From: Coriaria nepalensis
Lineage: Eukaryota; Streptophyta; Magnoliopsida; Cucurbitales; Coriariaceae
Direction of reading: 5' to 3'
Assembly: GCA_027186245.1 (NCBI GenBank)
Contig: CP114489.1
Coordinates: forward strand, 4,285,501-4,349,500
DNA: 64,000 nt
Shown here one piece after another: positions 12,403 through 21,612 of this stretch. The position numbers and the translations under genes were made by a program. Each line of letters opens with the position of its first letter. Positions within the stretch are counted from its first letter, which is position 1. The notes under the pieces were generated by a model that ran no database searches, was not told the origin of the DNA, and was given only the letters and a program-made list of their open reading frames with translations.

Positions 12403-13540
12403 GCAAAGCCATCTGGATTAAATGGAAGCAATTTTCGAAATATGCAAGCATTGAAATGAACCAGAATCTGCAAAGTTTTCATCCTTTCTGCAGATTTTTC
12501 AAGCAATAGCCCGAGCAAATTCATTGTGCCCTGGGTCGGATCCTCAGTTTGTTTCTTTACTTTCAGGCTTTGGTTTTTTCCCCCGGTAACAAAGAAGCTT
12601 CACATGGTTCGGTTTATTTATTTTTCTTTTATTTCCAATTTTTTTATTGCTATTGTTTTTTTCCCTCTTTGTAAGTCCCATCTGTTCTTTGTTCTTCTCA
12701 ATTGAATTTGTATATGAGCAATTGTACAAATTGAAGTGCTCCTTTCTTTTTCATTTTTTTTATTTTCTTATTTATGGCATTTTTGTAAATTATGACTTTA
12801 ATTAAACAATCATATTGTAGATAAATATAGTAACCTCCACAGCCACCTCCCTTGGCCCAGTCTTTTCTTATCCGCTCAAATTGGGATGTCTCGTTGTCTT
12901 CTAAGGTAAAGGTTATTCTTGAGTAGATTTAATCTATTATAGATCGATCAATTATAAATTATAAATATCAGTTTTATATGTTACATTATCTATTATATCA
13001 AATGTATGTATGATAATGATTACTCGGTTTGCGGTAGATCGGATTCTTCTTAACGTCTTTCTAAAATCTAAATCGACAAAACAAAGGTATCACCTTATTT
13101 ACTATGAAGTTTGTCTACCGTTTATAGTTTGGAAAAAGAGAATTTCTATGTTGTATTATTACAAGGCCTCTATTTTATTGATTCGTCAAAGAAATCAAAC
13201 GCTAATTTTATTTGTAGCTTATTTTATACATCTGAAAAATACTAAACTATTTTTCTAAATGAAAGAAAAGAGGAAATTCCTCCTAAACAAACAAAGAAAA
13301 AGAAGAATAAAAAATCGAATAGTCCATATAAGCTAGTCTATATTCTTCTTTTATCTTCCCGAAACCGACATCAAGCTCTTGACATGGATACAAGAATGAT
13401 ACCATCTCGAAATGTAGTTAGGCATGAGTATCTTCTTAACTTCTTGTTTATCAAGATTGTATAAATCGAGTTCCAATGCTATATTACTCTCTCAACCATA
13501 GGTTTCCTGTAATTAGGGTAAGAAATTCACGATACTTATT
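12403..13540. other. 3' flank of the FEI gene and AT-rich intergenic DNA
   Basis: The likely 3' UTR runs to about 12750 and is T-rich. After that I see no gene, repeat or RNA that I can support. Confidence 0.4.
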
Positions 13541-15100
13541 ATACCCGATTCCGGGACAGTCTCGGTGGGGCAGCCTCATAAATCGAGGTTGGGCATTGTT
13601 GGCAATACCGAGGGGAGATGATAATTGAGGCTGAGGTTGGGAAGGGCTGAGGTGGCATCAGCCTACCCAATAATGATTAGACAAGATGAGACGTCTTAAG
13701 AAAATGTTGAGGCTAATACATGTATTTCTTTGCTTAGCTCAGGCTATTAAATAGCTAGGCTGATGGGGACAGGTGGGAAGAGACTGACACATGGGTGGAG
13801 ATCATGTCTCTAGCATGTCAGAAGGAAGTGGCACTACTGTGCGTTGAGGTGCACTAGATGATGTTAGATTGAGGCGGCGCTATGCTATCTAGGGAGGCGT
13901 GTGAGTGGGGAGCATATTTCTGCTATGCCAGACGGGGAAGCGCTGACACCATTATGGAGCAAGAGGGGGGGGGGGGTCAAAGCACTAAATAATGTAAGCA
14001 TGACACGTGTAAAACTGTCGGGACTCTCCTAGCTTAAACCAGATATAAAAACCAAATGACTTAACAATAAGAAGTAATGTAAATTTCTTAAGAGAATAAC
14101 AAGTACTCTAAATACTCTCCACATTCCCATCTAGAAAACTGACTAGAGCGTTCAGAGCGGGATTAGCTGACTACCACCCCAGCCGCAGCTTGCTATTGAG
14201 TGCATGTATAGATCTTGGGACATATTGTAAGTTATAGAACCCTTCATCATGGACGGAAATCTATGCCAACAATACCTATCGATAGATATTAATGGTGTTA
14301 AATATCTTTCTGGATGAGCAATGGTATATAATTTGGTTCAAGAAACCCCACCACAACCATTTACAGCTTCATTCATAATCCATATATTAATATACAGTTC
14401 GAAAATTATTTAATAACTACTTATCACTATCATCAATCCTTAAACTCTTTAAGAGTCTGATAGTGTTTCACTCAATACGCATGGAAAAGGCATAGCCTGT
14501 TTATTAAGTAGCAAGGGGTTTCGCTCTTGTGTAAGAGGGGAGTCATGGGTTAATTGTTGGGCTTGGCTCATGCAAGAAGATAAATAAATATGGCAAAAGG
14601 AGGTACATGGTAGTAAGGAGGGGGAGGGGGGGGGGGGTATCTTTTGACAAGTAAGGTACGAGGACATCGGCCTAGTAGTAGCCCAGCGCACTACCATGCA
14701 AACACGCCTTCAATGGGAGGACACTAGCTGGAAAGTAGGCCGTATCCTTACCCTACAACAGGGAAGTATAAGAGCAAGCACTTGAAGTAATTTTAGGGTT
14801 ACACACTCTTTCCTATGATCTTGGACTCTTGATCTTAAGCATTACTATTTTATTAGAAAACACTATCTCATTCTGATTTATCCACCATCATCACCAACTA
14901 ACTTGACCATCGGAGGGGATTTACCGATCACGAACTCTAGGACCCTTCTTTGTTTCATGTGTTTAGATTAGTCTTTACTAAACATACATACTATTGGTGA
15001 CTTAGTATGAAGGTGCTGACCAAATCCGGCATCAATAGTTTAATGTCGACCGGGGGAACACTTTAGACTTTACATTCGAAAGTTTGTTTAGTCGAGACCT
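13540..15100 (+). mobile_element. LTR-retrotransposon debris (gypsy-like LTR sequence)
   Basis: No coding domain is left. Sequence at 14767-14990 resembles the R/U5 end of plant gypsy LTRs: a TATAAGAG box, ACACTCTTTCC, then CTAACTTGACCATCGGAGG. A second TATA-like AGATATAAAAACC is at about 14040. The CTTGACCATCGGAGG phrase also has a close relative on the minus strand near 2045-2060, beside the gypsy relic at the left edge. G-runs lie at about 13966-13976 and 14627-14638. Boundaries are uncertain and more than one insertion may be present. Confidence 0.45.
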
Positions 15101-15540
15101 TCAGTTTTATTGTCAGAAAAGATGGTAGGAGCTACGTAACGAATGGGGAGAAAGGTTGGGGGAATGAGGAGATGATATGGGAGCCTCATAGAGGGATAGT
15201 CTCATATCGTCCCTACCTATCAACACTGGAGAAGAATGAGAGATGTTCTAGGAGGTTCTCCAGAGCAGTTCACGAGGCAGGAATATATAGACTTCATAAC
15301 ATAGCAGTGAAGATGTTGGGACATTCATAGAATACCAAGCACCTAAGTATCTACTTTGAGACATTTGGTCAAGCTAATTGAAAAACCTCAACTCTTATGA
15401 TATTTCTTTGTTCTTATCAAGCTATGCTATACTTTCAGTATTAGTAGTGCAGTTTGTATATTCCCTAAAGGCATTAAGTTGCTCTCATTAATGAAATGAA
15501 GTTTTTTAGATGAGCGAACTGTTCGTATCCTGCATTCATA

Positions 15541-15806
15541 GACTCTAAGAGTATACTTAATCTGGTCAACCGAAGAGTCCTAAATTAGGCCAAGGCTTGA
15601 GGTACCCAAAAGCACCTCAGCAAAACCTAAAGTATTCGTAGAGGCTAGAAGTATACCTAATCTGGTCGACTCAAAAGTCCTAAATAAGGTTAAGTGTTGA
15701 GCCGCTTAAGAGTACCTCAATGAAACCTAAAGTATTAAGAGACTCCAAGTGTCTACCTAATTTGGTCAACCCAAGAATCCCATATTAGGTCAACCCTAAA
15801 GTATTG
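15541..15806. repeat. Tandem repeat with 100-bp period, three copies
   Basis: Copies start at 15541, 15641 and 15741, each with GACTCTAAG or a variant, then TATACCTAATCTGGTC, a GTCCTAAATTAGG block and CCTAAAGTATT. The third copy is shortened by an internal deletion. Divergence is about 15-20% by eye. No coding potential was seen. Confidence 0.85.
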
Positions 15807-16202
15807 CCTCGCCACCTGTCGATTTTCTTGCTTACGAACGATAATGAAAGTAAAAAAATAAGCAGAGATGATACCTGAGAAGTAATTTTAGCCTGAAGAT
15901 AAAGATAATGGAACGAGAATATATAGTCAATTAGTCTTCGAGTTGAGAGAGGAATAGAACTCTTATTTTGCTTTAACGATTAGATTAGATTAGATTACGT
16001 GGATAACAAGTTAGCTTCCATCCGTGATATATTATCTTTCAATCACCTTTATTTTCGATATAAACACCAATTTCCTATTAAAAATATACACAAAAATCAT
16101 AGGCGAAAATCCGATCACCAATTAGATTCTTATACATTTACATACAAATGGGAAAAATTACAAGTGAGAACAGCCAAACTATAGATATTTGATCAGGGCT
16201 AG

Positions 16203-16318
16203 AGGGAAATGATGTCCGATTTGCTAGCAGGAGCTGTCTCTTGCCTCTCTATATAGGCAGAGGGAAATGATGTCCGATTTGCTAGCAGGAGCTGTCTCTT
16301 GCCTCTCTATATAGGCAG
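16203..16318. repeat. Perfect 58-bp tandem duplication
   Basis: The 58 bp starting AGGGAAATGATGTCC at 16203 are repeated without visible change at 16261. The unit is the minus-strand end of the SH3P reading frame, so the duplication lies over that gene's stop region. AGGGAAA occurs at both edges, suggesting slippage or microhomology. The identity of the copies implies it is recent. Confidence 0.95.
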
Positions 16319-18053
16319 AGGGAAACCATCCTGCTTTTCCCTCGCATTCTCCTTCTGACCATCCCATCCATTCGAACCCACCTGCTTGAATCATAATATA
16401 CACTTAAACCAGAGAAAAGTAATGATAAAGAAAAGATATTGAAAGAACACTCGACTTATTGCGGTCGTACTAGTGGTACCTGACGAATCACGACATAATC
16501 ATCAACTGAAAGACTCAACTCACCATCTGCTTGAGCATCAAATGGGTGAACGACCTATATAAATGAAGGATAAGTACCCTGCTAATAATTTCTTTCTTTT
16601 TTGCTTTTCCAGTGCATATAGAACCAGTTTATCCGAAAAGAATGGTTCTTGGTTCGTAAAATATCCAAGGAGTTGGGTATTCTTACTTTTGAAAGGAAGA
16701 ATGTGCTATTTTCATCCAAATCGGCATCAGATGCACTTCGCTTGGAATCCTCGTGAGGAGTATCAGCATGTGTATCTCTCTGGCCACTTATTGAGGTAAG
16801 CCGTGCTCCATTGGCCTGCTCATCAAGAACCATCTGGCCTCCAATAAATAAGAATTTAGTGACCCTACATCAGCCATGATTCTCATACTAACACGAAATT
16901 AGAAAATAGTTGAGTAAGTTGTGAACCTCCTCATTCAGCTTCTCCAAAATACCAAGAACACTTTGATGATACGATCTCTCAGCATTGACCTGAAAAACAC
17001 CTTCACCTAAGGGTTTTGAAAAATAAAAAATAAAAAAAACAACTAATGTCTAACATCTCTTTCTAAATTAATCTCAATACCATGATAAGAAGCTTCTGGA
17101 AAGTCATCTGTTGCTGCTGATCCTCAACCGAAAGCATAGCAGCAGATGCTTCTTTCCCAAGTGCCACCACTGTCGATTTAAGCTCACTCAACCTCGCCTC
17201 AGCACTTTGAAGCCTCATAGAACTCTCAGTAGAAATAGCAGCAGAATCCTTAGATTTAGACCGCCGTTTCAACACTTCACCTGCCTGTGATTCCACCTCT
17301 TGACGGAGCTTCTCATAACGTCGAGTCAAATGCCGAGCATCCTCCAAAGGTGCTCCGTTTATTTGTGCTCTTAGTGGCTCAGTAACCTATGGAATTAAAC
17401 CTGTAGCAAGATTAGAAACTTAATAAGCAATTGGAATCTCTGTTAATGAGCGATAATCAGTTTTCTAGTTGTCTTTAAATATACATCTGTTATACAAAAA
17501 TTCAAAGAAAGTGAAGAAATAACCTGATCACCTAAGATCCGTAACAGAGTCTCACTTTCCTTTTCCATTGAGTTATGCGAGTTTCCAAAGTGAAGAGTAG
17601 CTTTTGAAAGGGGAGAGCCAGTTGTTTGATTGTCGACTCCGTATTTGCAACAATCATCGGCTAATCTTCTTACTAGAAATACATATTAGACAAATATGGC
17701 ATATAAGATTCGTGGAAAATGGAAGCAGATGTGCCGGATTAGTTTAAATCCTGTAAAATAAAAATCAATTACCAATCTCCATTTGCTTTGAACTTAATGA
17801 AGCGAAACCTTCAACACCACGGACAATATGCCTCTGGAAATGCTGCATAGGCGTCGTCATTAAATGAAAAATCCTCATCATTTAATATAACTTAGATAAA
17901 ATTACTAGTCAATTTAGAAAACACTCAGCTTAATTATACCTTAGCTGTCCTGGTTGAATTGTATAGACTTTGAAGTTGGTGGTAACACTGAAGCTCGGTC
18001 TCATCTATCGACAGGCCTTCGTTACCAAAGCGCCATAATTGTTTAAGCACTGC
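16307..18053 (-). pseudogene. SH3P-type BAR/SH3 protein gene, lacking exon 1 and frameshifted
   Basis: Minus-strand exons: 18053-17940, 17842-17773, 17672-17524, 17386-17081, 16989-16927, 16833-16687, 16554-16480 and the last from 16381. The early exons match the BAR-like region of plant SH3P proteins (clathrin/autophagy membrane-bending adaptors): HFQRHIVRGVEGF and APLEDARHLTRRYEKLRQEV. An SH3 domain begins VVHPFDAQADGELSLS. Two faults are visible. The usual short first coding exon (MDALRKQA-like), expected just above 18053, is absent up to the next gene. In the last exon a direct CCATC-CCATC repeat (16359-16368) adds 5 nt before the conserved WSEGEC, shifting frame to a stop at 16307-16309. 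It may still be transcribed, or be rescued by an alternative acceptor. Confidence 0.8.
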
Positions 18054-18496
18054 CTGCAACACATTGAATATTCACCACCAGCAAAAAAAAAAAAAAGTTC
18101 CAATTGATTGAAACCATCCACAATAGTTTCTAGGCGCTTAGATTATTACACGACACCGTTTTAGTCTCATGGTCAAAACCAACCACAAGGGGGTGTTGTA
18201 GTTGTTCTTGTACACTGTGTGATGTAACTGAAGTTACTGGACGAGGGAGAGTATTTATGTCGCTACAAAGAGATTGTCGGAACAAAATGAATCATACGAT
18301 TCGATTTCCATTTCATGTGATCTTTACATATCACCAACATAAGTTATAAGTAACTTAATGTTATTCTGATTGCAGCATTTGAAATTTATTCGTACACTAT
18401 ATAAAACCGATTAGATAACTTTCGACACAAGTTCTAGTTAACCACCAGGCTTAAACAATACAGTTTTCCTCTCAAGATCAAAACTAACCGCAAAGT

Positions 18497-19175
18497 TTAC
18501 CTGAGCAATATTCTCCCCCACACGGCAACATCAGTTGTGTAAACACTAGCCAAACACACCACATTAGGACCAACCCTAGAAAACATATTAATAGGTGGTA
18601 ACACCACGTCCGCACCGTCAAAATGAGCCGTCATTGTCGGAAAATCTGCATCACTCCCTCCTTCAAAACAGAGCAGAAGAATAACCATTCGGATCGGATC
18701 CAGAACAATATTCTTACCCTTCACAGGAGCCTTCACAGCCAACACCAACTGATCCATAATCACGGGAGGTAACAGAGTATATGTCGTCCAGGAATCAACA
18801 ATAATATTCCCCGAACTATTTCTGGACGTGTCATTGTTCCATGTCAGCATCTTCCCTCCATTAACACTAAAGGAATTCAGTGTCACATAGTAGTATGTAG
18901 CCGGATCTTTCATAATGAGCGGAGTTTTGACCATACAGAGCCCATAAATGACAGCATCACTTCCGAAACTTATTGTACTCAGACCGTTATTCGGTACTAG
19001 AAAATAAGAAAACGGTCTATGATATGACTGTTGTCAAGTTAGGACACTAAAGAAAGGGACCCACCTCCAGATCCGACAATTCCGGATCCTACTGGGTTGA
19101 ATGTACCACCATAGGTCATGTCCACAACCCAATTCAATCTTAGCCTCTTAGGTAGTTTGACCCATCCAAAGGTCT
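18497..19175 (-). pseudogene. Aspartyl protease (CDR1/nepenthesin type) relic
   Basis: The minus strand carries the C-terminal half of a plant A1 aspartyl protease: TPLIMKDPATYYYVTLNSFS, GNIIVDSWTTYTLLP and DFPTMTAHFDGADVVLPP. The second catalytic motif, normally DSG/DTG, reads DSW. A diverged upstream piece (about 19175-19050) contains GGTFNPVGSGIVG. The N-terminal half with the first catalytic Asp was not found, and frames are interrupted. Dead fragment, lying where the 5' end of the SH3P gene should be. Confidence 0.75.
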
Positions 19176-19535
19176 CAGGGATTCAAAAGTGAGATTCCCA
19201 CCCGAATATGAACTGCTTGTTTGATCACGTGTTTCAAAATAAATTTTACATTTTCAAACGTATTTTAGTGATGTATCATATTTTAAAAAGAAATATATTA
19301 AATTATATAGAATTTTTTTTTAATAATTATAAAAAAAAATTTAAATATATTCAAAAATTAAATTTTCAGTTTCTTCTTCAACTTCCTTTCGCCGCCTCCA
19401 CCGCCGCTCTAGCCTTTTGTCTGCACTGAGCTCTACAATTTACATATTTATATCTATTTTTTTTAACGGTTACAAACAATAAGAATCATTTCATTGATAC
19501 CCATTTCGCTAAACTGTGAGAGACATTTTTACTGA

Positions 19536-19650
19536 AATGGAGAGACAGAGAAGCTTCACCTTCAAACCCACAAGTATTTGCTTTCACAATCTCTTCTTCT
19601 GCAATCTTCCTCACCTTCTGGGTTCTTAAATCCTCTCCCCCTTATGATCA
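19536..19650 (+). pseudogene. N-terminal fragment of a type II (Golgi-type) membrane protein
   Basis: ATG at 19536 opens MERQRSFTFKPT. After a small frame change comes VFAFTISSSAIFLTFWVLK, a basic start plus signal anchor like plant Golgi glycosyltransferases. Nothing follows in frame. I cannot name the family; it could be chance. Confidence 0.3.
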
Positions 19651-20070
19651 TCTAAATAATATAATATCTTGCATGATATATATGGAGATTTGTTATGTTT
19701 TAAGCTGTCTTTAATTTTTTCCATATCTAGACACTTCCCCTCCAAGTTTGATTTTTCCTTGCTAGTTTCCTTTCAGTACACATCAAGGTAACAAATGCAG
19801 CATTGTACTATTATTGAACCATAGACTTTGGATTGGAATGTTGGACAATCTAGACACTACTGTAAAAAGACAAAATCCGAGTCCAAAATCAACACAATAA
19901 TTTCTCAGTTTAGAGCGGTTTGGAACTTGGAAGCATCAAATTCTGAAGAAATAAACTATATTTGATTCCATCTCGGGACTGATTATCAGGAAACGAAAGT
20001 AATGTATGTATGTATAGACTATAGAGTATACTAAATACAAACTAGAAAGAGTGATTACAAAAAAGCGTAC
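19651..20070. other. Intergenic, including likely 3' UTR of the gene at 20071
   Basis: AT-rich DNA with no coding frame of interest. The part nearest 20071 is probably the 3' UTR of the minus-strand gene there. Confidence 0.4.
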
Positions 20071-20829
20071 TCATTTAGCGATCTCTTCATCACTGACTTC
20101 ATCCGCAATGCCAGAAAAGCTCATCCTAGCTGAAGCTTGCTTAGCCCATTTGACGATTTTCTCTGCCTCCTGACTAATTTTCTGTTCCTCCTTCATCGCC
20201 CTTTTCAGAATCTTCTGCTGTTCTTTCGTTGAGAAAATACTTAAATCCGAAAGAAACCCTTCGTCCCTCCCCCAATCAAGACCATTTTCCATCACCCTGT
20301 TCTCTTTTCTACACTTTCTGCTCGAACCCTTTTTGGGAGAGCACCAAAAGCAGCCATTTTTCCTTGGCGGAGACGGTGAGCTCGTCAGCGAATTCGAAGA
20401 ATTGGAGTTAGGGTTTTTCTTGGAAGGTGTAAAGGTGGATTTTTCCGTCGAGAAATCCGGCGATAAAGCATACCCAGGTGGGAATTTCTGTTCCGGAGTC
20501 ATTTTAACATCTGGGCTCTGTTTGGATGGCGAGAAAATAGCAGAGTCCATTTCCGACGGCGAGCCAGAGGGAGATTTATCTTTACCAGTGTGATTGATTG
20601 GAGTGTTTGGATCAAAGGACGAGCTGTTGATGGTCTTTTTATTTTTAGTGAGAGGGAAGGATTTGAGCTTACGGAAACGGGTCTCGAGATCAGAGGGAAG
20701 AACAGAGTCGGTGAAAGACGAGCAGTTGATGGCGGAGATTTGTTCCAGAACACAGAGGTCTTGTGCTTGGGAAATGAGTTCTTCCACCGCCGAGTCGTCG
20801 GTGTCGGAGAGGAACGAAAGATCGGCCAT
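20071..20829 (-). CDS. Conserved plant protein, 252 residues, with C-terminal KEEQKISQEAEK domain
   Basis: One intronless frame. I chose the ATG at 20829 (MADLSFLSDTDDSAVEEL) over the upstream in-frame ATG at 20928, because the preceding residues look like leader sequence and this start opens the acidic region. The protein has an acidic/helical N-terminus, a long Ser/Pro/Lys-rich disordered middle, a short CFWCSPKK cysteine patch, and a charged helical C-terminus with STKEQQKILKRAMKEEQKIS. I do not recognise a named family and assign no function. Its C-terminal third is clearly homologous to the gene at 21298 on the opposite strand. Confidence 0.8.
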   Translation of the reverse strand: MADLSFLSDTDDSAVEELISQAQDLCVLEQISAINCSSFTDSVLPSDLETRFRKLKSFPLTKNKKTINSSSFDPNTPINHTGKDKSPSGSPSEMDSAIFSPSKQSPDVKMTPEQKFPPGYALSPDFSTEKSTFTPSKKNPNSNSSNSLTSSPSPPRKNGCFWCSPKKGSSRKCRKENRVMENGLDWGRDEGFLSDLSIFSTKEQQKILKRAMKEEQKISQEAEKIVKWAKQASARMSFSGIADEVSDEEIAK

Positions 20830-21297
20830 CTTTCCGGGACAGTGAAGAGTAAGAGCGTCCCTCACACAGTTGCTTTTGCTGAGAAAATGCTCGATCCTTT
20901 TTAGTACAGTAATTAGAGGAAATGTCAAATGTGGGCAAGCTGCTCTAACGGCTGATAGCCTGAAAGTTCATGCTTCCGCCACTTCGCCTACACTTTATTT
21001 ATTTATGTATTTATTTGCAATGAGGAAATCTACCTCCATTTTCCTAGTGGGACCCACTCCGTTTTAATCCCGTTTAATATGGAACCACGAACTCTATAAA
21101 TACGCTAGATACGATGTAGCATGTCACATATACGTATCTAATCATTAATTATGTGAAATTAATGAAGTGGTAAGAATATATGACGCATTAGAAATGTGAG
21201 GACAAAAGTGGCTAATTTTTAATTTTTTTGGTATATGATAATTTAGAGAGAGAAGCTAAGGAAGCGCAGAGACGACTGTTGAGGTCAAAAGTATTAG
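20830..21297. promoter_or_regulatory. Shared divergent promoter region of the two homologous genes
   Basis: 468 bp separate the two start codons, so both promoters and leaders must lie here. The middle (about 21090-21260) is AT-rich. No element is assigned with confidence. Confidence 0.5.
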
Positions 21298-21612
21298 ATG
21301 GAGGTTACGTGTTGTTTTTGCTTCTCCAATCCAAAGAAGGCTGAAGGAAAGAATATTAGGAAAAGCGTCGTTTCTGAAGCGATGGGGTCGCGAAACGACG
21401 ACGTGGGGAGGTGGGAGAAGATAAGCGACGAGCTATTAACAGACGCGAGCACCTTCTCGGAGAAAGAACAGGACCGGCGGCTGAAGATGGCGGTGCAGGA
21501 GGAGGAGAAAATTAGTAGAGAGGCGGAGAGGGTCGTTAACTGGGTCAAGCAGCAATCCGCTAAAATTGACGTTTCTTCTATCAATACCAGCAAAAATGAA
21601 GATAAGGTCTGA
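21298..21612 (+). CDS. Small homologue of the 20071-20829 protein, 104 residues
   Basis: A single-exon frame from ATG at 21298 to TGA at 21610. It opens MEVTCCFCFSNPKKAEGK, a Cys patch equivalent to CFWCSPKK in the neighbour, then STFSEKEQDRRLKMAVQEEE and KISREAERVVNWVKQQSAKI, aligning nearly residue for residue with STKEQQKILKRAMKEEQKIS and AEKIVKWAKQASARM. It is therefore the C-terminal domain as a separate gene, without the long disordered N-terminus. Function unknown. Confidence 0.75.
   Translation: MEVTCCFCFSNPKKAEGKNIRKSVVSEAMGSRNDDVGRWEKISDELLTDASTFSEKEQDRRLKMAVQEEEKISREAERVVNWVKQQSAKIDVSSINTSKNEDKV

Noticed and set aside
20829..20928. In-frame upstream ATG extending the 252-residue protein by 33 residues
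   Set aside because: The added residues look like translated leader, and the MADLSFLSD start opens the acidic conserved-looking part.
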